Shown here piece by piece: positions 53,227 to 64,000 of a stretch of 64,000 nt of DNA. Under the pieces are notes generated by a model. That model worked only from the letters and a program-made list of their open reading frames with translations. It was not told the DNA's origin and did not search any database. Source of the DNA: Amoebidium appalachense. Taxonomy: Eukaryota > Ichthyosporea. Both the position numbers and the translations under genes were made by a program. Each line of letters starts with the position of its first letter. Position 1 is the stretch's first letter. Location: assembly GCA_963693365.1 (NCBI GenBank), contig CAVNZM010000012.1:5208001-5272000 (forward strand), given 5' to 3'.

Positions 53227-53995
53227 CAACCCCTGGGGCCCTGCCCCATCCTGTTCCCCATTAATACTTTAAACAGAGCCGTCACAGAGGTGGACAGAGG
53301 GAGAGGGGGGGGGGGGGGGGGAAGGGGGAGGGGGAGCAGCAGGTAAACGGTTATCCGAAGAGAGACGAGGCAGACAAAGAACGGTACATCCTCGGCACCT
53401 TTTCTCAATACAGCGGAGCCCCGAGATGTATACTCGAGCCTTCGAAAACATAATGGGCCCAAAAGTTGAAGTTGAAGCTGCCATGCCAAACAGAGACACA
53501 TCTATCACACCACAACCACACACCTCTCCCTTGGGCCAGAGCATGTAGTGACCGTGTGCCCACCGACAGGAAGGGGTTGAAAGTGACGTAGCCCATGCAT
53601 GTGGATTGGTTGCTGGTGACTGCAGCAAACCGTACAGGCTGTAGGTGTACAAGTGAGCAAAGTAAGTAAAGTAAGTAAAGTAAGTAAAGTAAGTTGAGTA
53701 AACCAACTAGGAACCAAAGAGTGTGAGTGAATGGTTGAGGGTGGTGCCTTCTGCACAGGCACACACAATTGTCCTGTCAGAGATGTGCGAGCATAGACCA
53801 GCATGAGAGCAACTGCAATTTTGTTCACGTTGCCTTTTCCATGGGGATGGAGCCATGCAGCCATTCTCTCCAAACAAGTGGTTATTCATTTCTGCCCACG
53901 AGGGAGGCTGGATATGAGTAATGAAGTGGGAGAAGTGGGGTGCGGGCGGAAACGTAAGGTGTGTGTGTGTGTTTGGGTCTCTCTCTCTCTCTCTC

Positions 53996-54035
<40 letters not shown>

Positions 54036-54050
54036 TCCGTCTCTCTTTCG

Positions 54051-54082
<32 letters not shown>

Positions 54083-54359
54083 CCCCTCCCTCCCTCCCTC
54101 TCTCTCCCTCCCCTCTCCCTCTCTCTCTCACACACACACTCCCCCCCACCCCCCCCCCCTCTCTCCCCTCCCCCCCCCCCCCCCCCCCCCATCCCCCTCT
54201 CTCTCTCTCTTCCCCTCACTCCCACTTCTTTTTTTAGCGGCGTGGGGTGTGGGGGGGAGGCGAAAAAGGGGAAGGAGGGAGGCTCTACCTCTCTCTCTCT
54301 CTCTCTGTTCTCCCCCCCCCCTCCTGCCCCCCTCCCTTTCTTTTTTTAGGGGGTGTGGG

Positions 54360-54395
<36 letters not shown>

Positions 54396-54402
54396 GGGGG
54401 AA

Positions 54403-54486
<84 letters not shown>

Positions 54487-55011
54487 GCTCTCTCTCTCTC
54501 TCCTTCTTATTCTTCTTCTTCTTCTCCTTTTTTTTTTGGGGGGGGGGGGGGGGGGAGGGAGGTGGGCCGGGGGGAGGGCCATTCCTATTGGTAGAAAGAA
54601 AAATGGCGGGAAAATGTGACTCGTGAGCCCTCCTCACGTGTGCACGGCGGCGAACTTCGAAAGGGCTGGTTCGATCGACTGCAGACAGACCCGTTTGCTT
54701 TGCGCCGTCCGGGTACAGTACAGAACGGAAACATGCATATTCCAAACGCATATTCCAAACGCGTGATCGGTTTGTTTGGCTTGCATATGATAGTTTCAGT
54801 TTAAAGGCCAGCTGCGGAAAAACACGGGTTTCAGCAAGCAGGCAACGAGAATGATGCATACACAAATATTATGTGACACACAGAATTCGAAGAGCAAAAA
54901 AAGAGGCAGGCAGAGGTGGGGCGGGGGGCAGGGGGGGGGGGGGGGGGGGGGGGTTATGGTTTTCGATGGGAAATTGTGAAAACATTGTTTATGTAATCTA
55001 AAACTCTCTAT
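52141..55011. other. Microsatellite-rich intergenic region
   Basis: Holds CT, GT, GA, C/A and C/T runs (for example 52328-52380, 52862-52925, 53155-53225, 53985-54600). A GTATCC plus C-run at 52590 looks like another intron donor, preceded by well-mixed sequence from 52480, but no full gene could be built. No supported gene. Confidence 0.45.
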
Positions 55012-55166
55012 GTATTTGCATGGGTTCGTTCTATCCTCGCACACCCCTTCAAAAAAATGGTTTTGCATGTCTTCAGACCTCTTACGTCCTACATAAGCAT
55101 GCACACTAATAATTTCTTAGACGCACGCAAAGGGTGATCGACGTTTCCTGTGCACGCACACAAAGA

Positions 55167-55324
<158 letters not shown>

Positions 55325-55326
55325 AG

Positions 55327-55473
55327 TTCCACGTCCTACACAGGCGCAAGTGCCGGTTGAGTGGATTGGCGATTTGGTGTTTTTGGTCGATCGGAGGGGC
55401 ATCATACAGCGTGCCTCCCCTTCCTGTCTGCGTTTCATGGGGGTGTGTTATCCCCCCCTCCCCCCCCCGCCCT

Positions 55474-55510
<37 letters not shown>

Positions 55511-55908
55511 ACCCCCTCCCCCCCAGTCCCCCACAGGACCTCGCCCCTCATTAATATGTCCCTCCCATCCACACACCCATTTTATCAACTCGATTTTTAG
55601 TTGGCATAGTTTGTTCTTTTACCGATATTCCCTGTGGGTGGTCACAGGTGAATATCGAAATAGACCGGCTAGCACACACTACAAAATGTCAAAGAAGGAA
55701 GGTTTGTAGTCTCCCGTAGGGCATTTTTCTGCACGTGACTCACGACACACAACCCCGGGGTATACATCATTACGGTCCTTTGTGATATTCGACCGTGTGA
55801 ACTGTTTTTTTTTTCCTTTCCCGCTTTCCAAATCCCATTTCCATATTGATTACATGATTGTATGACCTCGTGCCTGTGAACAGGATTCGTGTCATTTTGC
55901 CCCCCCCC

Positions 55909-55945
<37 letters not shown>

Positions 55946-56307
55946 GGATAAGGAAAGAAAAAAGTAGAAGGAAGAACAGGACAACAACAAAAAAAAAAAA
56001 AAAAAAAAAAGAGAGAAGGGGAAAAAAAAAAAAAGGGAAAAGGAAAAAACAAAGCCTGCCCCATACACCCACGCGCACCCCATACTACATGCAGTCCCCC
56101 TCCCCCCCTCCCAACCCCTCCCTTCACCTCTTCCCCGTCCCCTTCTCCCCCCCTCTTTTCCCCTCCTTTTCCACCCAGCACACACACCCCACTCACCATG
56201 TGCTGTTTTCAGGCCCCAGCCAGTCGTCTTACCGGTCGCAGCATGTTGGACTTTGTGCACTGATCTAATGTGCGCCAATTGCAAGATGCCTTAGCAACAG
56301 TAACGAG

Positions 56308-56341
<34 letters not shown>

Positions 56342-56478
56342 CCCCCCCCCCGCCGCCTCCTTGCCTCCTCCCCTCCCACTCTCCACTTACCCGCCCGCTC
56401 CACCTCCCCCAGCCCCTTCTCCCCCCCCCCTTCACCCCCCCGTCCCCTTCCTTTCCCACGGTTCTGCGGATGACTCCC

Positions 56479-56509
<31 letters not shown>

Positions 56510-58824
56510 ACACAAACACACAAACACACACACAGACACTCTCCCGCCCCACCCCTCTCCCCCCCTCACTGACCATGAGCTCTCAGTGCATGTGCCTGTC
56601 TGTTTCCATGTTTGTGTTTAAGTCGTGAACGTTCATCGACTCTGAACTATGCAGCAAAGAACTACCTCCCCCTTTCCCCTCCTCCTCCTCTCCCCCCCCC
56701 CCCCCCCCCCCCCCCCACCCCCCTCCTCCCCCCAACTGTCCCGACAGCCCCTGTCAATATTTCTGTGCTGCTTCTCTCTGTTGGCTGAACGTCTGTGTGT
56801 TGACATTTCTCCCGGTTCTTCCATATGGAATCACACAAGTTCTAAAAAAGGGAAATTGCCCACATGTTGGTAAAGCCAATTATTACTCTGGCGCCAGTAT
56901 GCCTTGATAACATTTTGACCTCATGTCACTACATTGCGAGGGTAAACTTTATGCTTGAAGGAAAAGAGCACGTGTGAAAAGTTAGAGATGACAGGGGAAG
57001 GGGGTGGGGAGGGGGGGGGGGGGGGTGTTGATGTTGCTGCTATTTTTCCACTTCTGATCCCTTTTCCGCTTCAGGGGGTTTCCTCCCAGCAACGAATCGC
57101 TTGCCGTATCCGTGGAAAGGTGCCACCCCCCTTCCCCCCCCCCCCCCCACCCCATGGTTTTGCATGTCTTCAGGCCTCTTACGTCCTACATAAGCATGCA
57201 CACTAATAATTTCTTAGACGCACGCAAAGGGTGAGTGGGGGAAGGGGGGGGGGGGGGGGGGGGGGGGAAGGGGGGAAGGGAGAAAGAGAGAGAGAGAGAG
57301 ATGCAGATAGAGCAGCGAGAGAAGAGGGAGAAATGTATACCCACACACACACTGACTCCCTGTGACCACCCAGGGGGTCTGTGCGTACCCGCCGTGTGTC
57401 GCTCATGTACCAGCGCATACAAAACAGTGACGGCACATGGGCAATGGCAAAGACACTCTTCATCCCTTGGTACCCCCCCTCCCCCCACCCGCCCCTTCAG
57501 TCCTCTCTCTCTCTCTCCCCTCCCCCTCCCCTCCCTCTCTCTCTCTCCCCCCCCCCCCCTCTCTCTCTGCCCCCCCCCCCCCCCCCCCCCCCCTCGTCCC
57601 TGTCCCCAGGCCCACCTCCTCCTTCCCCCGTCCCCCTACCCCCCGGCGCCGTTGGCTTACCTCTCCCACCTTTCATTTGGTCTCCAATTCTTGAAGGGCC
57701 TTTATACTCCCATCTGTTCTGATCCCCAGAACTCCCCAGAACTGCCCAATCAGACGCGCTCTTTGTAGATCCGTCACCAGGCAACAGCCAATCATGTGCC
57801 AACAACCAACAACCATCCCGCCAGGGGTCGGAGCCACAAGGCCACCTGGGCCTTCTCGAACCTTCCCAGGGCTCCGCCAATGTGTCACACGCACGTGACC
57901 TCCTGTCCAAAAAAAGGAGATTCTCGCAGCCGCGACGAGATGACTGGATTTCGTAACGGTGCAGGGGAAGACACTATTTGTGCCAAAGGTACGGCAAAAC
58001 CATCTGAAAAAGGCGATGTCACGAATGGGAAAGAGGGCCGGGCGGAAAAGCCTTCAAACAGCGAGGGTGGTCTGGACACTGCGGGCGTCACGTCGAACCC
58101 AACCAATATGCGGAAAAAGAAACAACGGGAAGATACCAGAACGAGCCAGGGGATTGCCGTGGCTCATCACAAACGGTTGCTTCTGTCCATCGACGTGAAC
58201 TCGGGCCCGAATACCTTTGCCGGCCTGTGTGCCGAGGCGACCAATTGCAACGAGTTGTTTGACCGCGCCCTGCCTTCCTATTCGGTGCAAATCACACCGC
58301 GCAACCAACCGTTTTCCCCTGAATACAACGACCTAAACGAAGCTTTCTTTCATCCCGGCGGCCCGCAACCTGCACAGGGCGTTGAAATCCCCCCGCGGTC
58401 CAATTTGAGGATTTCAAAAGAATATTCGCTGAACGTGTCGATTTCGACCTCCAACCAGAGTTTCAGTTTTTCGAGTCTTTCGAGCGCCGACCTGGCCCAA
58501 CTCCTACGGCAGCATATCACGGCCACCAATTAGCTTGGAGCGGCCAACGCAAGATCGAATTTGGGATTAACCCCGCACCCGATCAGCGGAAATCTAGGAC
58601 TACCGATCGGATCGCACGAACAGCCCACACGCAGAACGTCGGCGGCACCCAGTGCGAGGTTTCTGCTGCCGCGATCGATCGCAAATGCACAGACACGTCC
58701 GATCGCAGATTCGATCTTGTCCAATTGCGTAATCGATACTCAGACACGGCAAGTGGCACCGGCATCTAAGGCACTCGGCGGTGTGTCGGATGGTGCTCTG
58801 TCAAGGAGTGGCACGTGTTCGTGA
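55327..58824 (+). pseudogene. bHLH-PAS pseudogene (copy B)
   Basis: Retains exon 3 (from 55327), exon 4 (55648-55701), exon 5 (~56212-56298), exon 6 (~57075-57119), exon 10 (57374-57469) and most of exon 13 (from ~57741). Exons 1, 2, 7, 8, 9, 11 and 12 are absent. In exon 5 a Trp codon has become TGA (56261-56263). In exon 13 an extra A near 57910 shifts the frame and a Glu codon has become TAG (58531-58533). It cannot make the parent protein, though a truncated PAS-A fragment or regulatory RNA cannot be excluded. Confidence 0.88.
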
Positions 58825-58851
58825 AACTTTCGGTTTTTCAGTTTTTTTTGT

Positions 58852-58889
<38 letters not shown>

Positions 58890-59682
58890 GCTTGTTTGTT
58901 TTTAGTGTGCGAAGGTCTTTGTTTGTTATCACATTTCCTGCTACAAGGCACCCACTCAATCATTTTCTTTTTTGAATCTTTCTCCCCCCCCCCCCCCCCC
59001 CTCCCCCCCCCCCCCCCTCCCCCAGGCATCTAAGTTTTGTGCCCGTATGCTCAATTCTGTGTTGTTGCTGTGTTCTCTACTTGCCATATACGGTATCATT
59101 GTTTTCAGTGCGTAAACCCCTTTCAGTTATAATCATTATCCGCGAAACAGGGTATTTAACTCTGAGAGGAAAAGAAAAGAAATAAAGAGAGGTGGGGGTG
59201 GCCGTGGGGGAAGCAAGGAGCAATAGCCACGAGGGCTTAAAGGAGGGGCCGGGAGGGGGTGGGCGACGGTGCGCCCGGCCGCGGGGGTGGGGCGCGGCTG
59301 TGCATATGCATGGTGGGGGTACGGTGGGGTGGGGGGAGGGGGCCACGTGAGTGAGGGGGGGAGGCCTAGGGGGGAGAGGGGGCGGGAGGACAGCGGGCAC
59401 AATGGAGGGAGCTGGTGGAGGGTCAGGCCTAGGGAGGAGGAAAGAGGGAGAAAGAGAGCGACAAGAGAGAGAGGTTGGAAAGGGAGGAGGGCCGGGGGAA
59501 AAGAGAAGCAGACGTCGGATATAAAGCCTTGAAGAGAGAGACTGAGAGAGTGAGATCTCTAGAGAGAGAGAAGAAGGGTTGGGGAGAGAAGGGAAGGGAG
59601 GGGAACAGAGAGAGAGAGAGAGAGAGAGAGATGGGGAGGAGGGGGAGTGGGGGAGAGATCTCGGGAGAGAGAGAGAGGGAGT

Positions 59683-59758
<76 letters not shown>

Positions 59759-60109
59759 GTGAGAGTGAGTGAGAGTGAGTGAGAGAGAGTGAGATCGTAT
59801 GTTACACTAAAGCGCCGGCAGGACAAAAGCACCATTCCAAGTAAAACTAACTAAAGGCCAGACAAGAATATATTTTGGCAGCAATGCACTAGATATCCGA
59901 TTAATCTTACTATATAGTATAGCACTGGGATTCTAGTGATACGTATAGCACTGGGATTCTAGTGATACGTCTTATAGTCTTTGTCCACATTGGCAGGAGT
60001 TATAAATGCGCAAATCTCACTCTCCTACAGGTTGTATCCATTTGCATTTGCGCAGTAACTCAGACAGGCTGAGGTATCCACACCACACTCAGCTGCGTTG
60101 ATATCAGAC

Positions 60110-60150
<41 letters not shown>

Positions 60151-60501
60151 AAAAAAAAAAAAAGGAAGAAGAAAGCGGTGATGTAATACCCCCGATCAAT
60201 GACACGTCATATATACACATGTATATGTACATCTGACAATCACCGCTCGAAACGATACAGTTTGCACAACCTTGAATACATGTATCTTACGTTTCCTTCA
60301 ACCTCCGTACCTGACCGCCTACCACACTCAAACTGTTATTTTTCTGCCCCAACCCTCCTTAAAGCTAACCTTTTCACCCGCGCCTGAGCTGTGCCCCGCC
60401 ACCCCGTCATTATTCCGGCCAGTGACGTCACCAACAGCCAATGGGGTGTCCTTGTTGTTGCTCTGTGGACCTGCCTGGTGCTTTGAGGTGAACTGTTGGC
60501 A
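58825..60501. other. Duplicated 3' flank
   Basis: Matches 49250-50661, with an added C-run at 58983-59022, a longer (GA)n tract at 59600-59790, a ~25-bp doublet (TATAGCACTGGGATTCTAGT) at 59918-59970 and an inserted ~40 bp before the C/A run at 60110-60165. No gene. Confidence 0.6.
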
Positions 60502-61467
60502 TCACCGCCAATTTTTTGGGTCACATAGGGCATGATGTGGTTGGAAATGTTCGTTGGCAGCGGTATGCGTAACACCATCGGGGCCTTCGTTTTTGGTTGC
60601 TATCGTGTGGTTGAGGATGGTTGGCGGCAGAGGGAGTTCGTACCCGTAGTCGGTCGGGCAGAAGTTTGTTGGGGGCAGAGGGCCGCGTGGTTCGTTTTGC
60701 TGCGCCCATACAGCCAATACTTCTCGATCGTATGCCCGGCCTCCCTCGGTGATTGATGCAAAAATACCTAAATATTTCTGCTGCGAGTTGCCTAAAACAG
60801 TTCTATCAAATCGGTGCACATGGTAGGGTTTGGATAAATGGTATGCGCCTGTAGAGAAAACGACACCTATGCAACCCTCCTGCTCTGCTTCCGCTCTACT
60901 CATGTAATCACTACGAAGAAAAAAGTTTAGGCGCAGGAGTTTCTCTCGTTTTGGAATGTCCAGAGCACGTATCATATCGTCCCTTGCAAGTGCCGCTTCC
61001 ACTTCTGTCGCGTAGCTCCCGACGTAATGAAGAACACCATCCTTCCGATACTCCGCTCTCCAAGGCTTTTGGATGTAACGAATAATGTAGCTTACGCCCT
61101 TGTACACTGACGATTTCGCCTTTGTTGCTTTCTTTGCCCACCACTCCTCTGCCCAATCCAAATCATCGGCTGTCGGTTTGAATTTACGCAAATTCCCGAG
61201 GCTAACATTTTTAGAATCCAGGTATCGGTGAGCCAACACCCCCTTCTGCACCAACAAATCAATGGCCAAATCCCGCTGCCGTGCAGCCGTGCGACTTTTG
61301 TCGTAGCAACCGACATACATGCGGCTTCCTATCATTGCAAACCATTTGCCCGCTTTACCACTCCAATATACTCCCCGGTAGTGTTGGCCTGTGTCTTTCA
61401 CATTTCGGGTCGCAAATGGGCGAACGGGCCCAAAGAGTGTCTGCCAGCCGCGCGACCTTCCCTGCAT
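60502..61467 (-). CDS. Triple-AP2-domain protein, copy B, 321 aa
   Basis: ATG 61467. Same architecture as the gene at 50662-51624, with one inserted residue in the second module. By eye, 28 substitutions separate the two proteins, mostly in the strand segments of the three AP2 modules (for example GLIYDISYI versus GVSYIIRYI, and GVTFCTCAYRV versus GVVFSTGAYHL). The linkers and C-terminus are almost identical. No stop or frameshift arose, in contrast to the neighbouring pseudogene, which implies both AP2 genes are under selection. Likely a DNA-binding regulator with altered specificity; that is inference. Confidence 0.85.
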   Translation of the reverse strand: MQGRSRGWQTLFGPVRPFATRNVKDTGQHYRGVYWSGKAGKWFAMIGSRMYVGCYDKSRTAARQRDLAIDLLVQKGVLAHRYLDSKNVSLGNLRKFKPTADDLDWAEEWWAKKATKAKSSVYKGVSYIIRYIQKPWRAEYRKDGVLHYVGSYATEVEAALARDDMIRALDIPKREKLLRLNFFLRSDYMSRAEAEQEGCIGVVFSTGAYHLSKPYHVHRFDRTVLGNSQQKYLGIFASITEGGRAYDREVLAVWAQQNEPRGPLPPTNFCPTDYGYELPLPPTILNHTIATKNEGPDGVTHTAANEHFQPHHALCDPKNWR

Positions 61468-61586
61468 ATCGTTTTACATCAGAGATGAGAAAAGTACAGA
61501 TGTTTATTCTCTTTATTTTAGACTTTACAAAGGCATCGTAAGTGCACTTGCGGCAGCTGAGCTTTGCGATGATCATTTCCTACCTT

Positions 61587-61619
<33 letters not shown>

Positions 61620-61774
61620 CGCCCTTCCCCTGGCCCCCTCTCTCCTTGTAAGCCCTCCCACAAACTTCACATTCGCACAAACGGCACACCTTAGGCTGTA
61701 TACCAATCCCGACACATTTAACTACAGAAATCCCCAATATACAAACATCCACCGTTGGGTGGTTGACAATGTGT

Positions 61775-62580
61775 TGGTGTGGCGTGTCAATATTCAGTCT
61801 GTGTTATGTGGTTGCTGGGGTTTGAATGCTATTGGTGCCACCTTTCATTCATTCATTCTTTCTTCTTTGGTGACAATTTTTGGTGTGGCGTGTCAATATT
61901 CAGTCTGTGTTATGTGGTTGCTGGGGTTTGAATTCTATTGGTGTGACCTTTCATTCATTCATTCTTTCTTCTTTGGTTTTGGGTTTGGATGGTGGCACGC
62001 ATACCTTTCTCCTTTTCCCTTTCTTCCCCCCCACCTTTATATTTATTGATTTTCTTGCGAGTGTGTGTGCTTATGAGTTTGCACACTGGCTCTAGTGTAT
62101 GTGTGTGTTTCAAAATGTGTGATTTTGTCTGTGTGCGTGTGTGCGCGCGTGCCACCTTTCATTCATTCATTCTTTCTTCTTTGGTGACAATTTTTTGGTG
62201 TGGTTTGTCAATATTCAGTCTGTGTTATGTGGTTGCTGGGGTTCGAATGCTATTGGTGCCACCTTTCATTCATTCATTCTTTCTTCTTTGGTGACAATTT
62301 TTGGTGTGGCGTGTCAATATTCAGTCTGTGTTATGTGGTTGCTGGGGTTTGAATGCTATTGGTGCCACCTTTCATTCATTCATTCTTTCTTCTTTGGTGA
62401 CAATGTTTTGTGGTGGCGTGTCAATATTCAGTCTGTGTTATGTGGTTGCTGGGGTTTGAATTCTATTGGTGCCACCTTTCATTCATTCATTCTTTCTTCT
62501 TTGGTGACAATGTTTTGTGGTGGCGTGTCAATATTCAGTCTGTGTTATGTGGTTGCTGGGGTTTGAATTCTATTCTTTCT
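61775..62580 (+). repeat. ~107-bp tandem repeat, copy B (about 7 units)
   Basis: Same unit as 51930-52140. One unit is interrupted by 62040-62150 GT-rich sequence. The array has expanded relative to copy A. Confidence 0.9.

Positions 62581-64000
<1,420 letters not shown>

Overview
This is eukaryotic nuclear DNA, probably from a microbial alga or other protist. The evidence is spliced genes with GT-AG introns, LINE remnants, dense microsatellites, CCAAT/TATA promoters, and regulators of the bHLH-PAS and AP2 families. No rRNA, tRNA, CRISPR array or bacterial operon was seen. The species cannot be named from the sequence. AP2 and bHLH-PAS together fit an algal lineage better than an animal or fungus, but that is inference.

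Region 1 (1-2464) is repeat-rich flank: a decayed LINE 3' end, a dispersed ~140-bp repeat, and two hairpin elements.

Region 2 (2465-32565) is the main discovery. It is a ~30.1-kb unit bounded by ~651-bp, nearly identical terminal inverted repeats. It holds at least 13 genes. These include the C-terminal end of a D5/SF3-like primase-helicase (cut by a 500-N assembly gap), an F-box protein, a multi-intron JmjC-domain gene, two zinc-binding small proteins, three small membrane proteins, a 594-residue protein of unknown role, and three proteins sharing a coiled-coil / Pro-Thr-rich / basic / acidic-tail layout. Many genes carry tight CCAAT-TATA-ATG promoters. Tandem arrays separate the genes, and one fills an intron of the JmjC gene. 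I read it as a giant TIR-bounded mobile element or an endogenous virus-like element. No capsid, integrase, transposase or DNA polymerase could be recognised, but the gap hides an unknown amount of sequence.

Region 3 (32566-39600) is flank. A near-perfect GC-rich ~390-bp palindrome abuts the right TIR, followed by broken LINE reverse-transcriptase pieces, a MITE-like element, a possible LTR edge, and a second copy of the ~140-bp repeat.

Region 4 (40025-51624) is host-like. A 13-exon bHLH-PAS gene can be assembled with every splice phase consistent (850 codons). It converges on a triple-AP2 gene.

Region 5 (55012-64000) is a rearranged tandem duplicate of region 4. The bHLH-PAS copy is a pseudogene with lost exons, two stops and a frameshift. 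The AP2 copy is intact, and nearly all its differences from the first copy change amino acids, which suggests diversifying selection.
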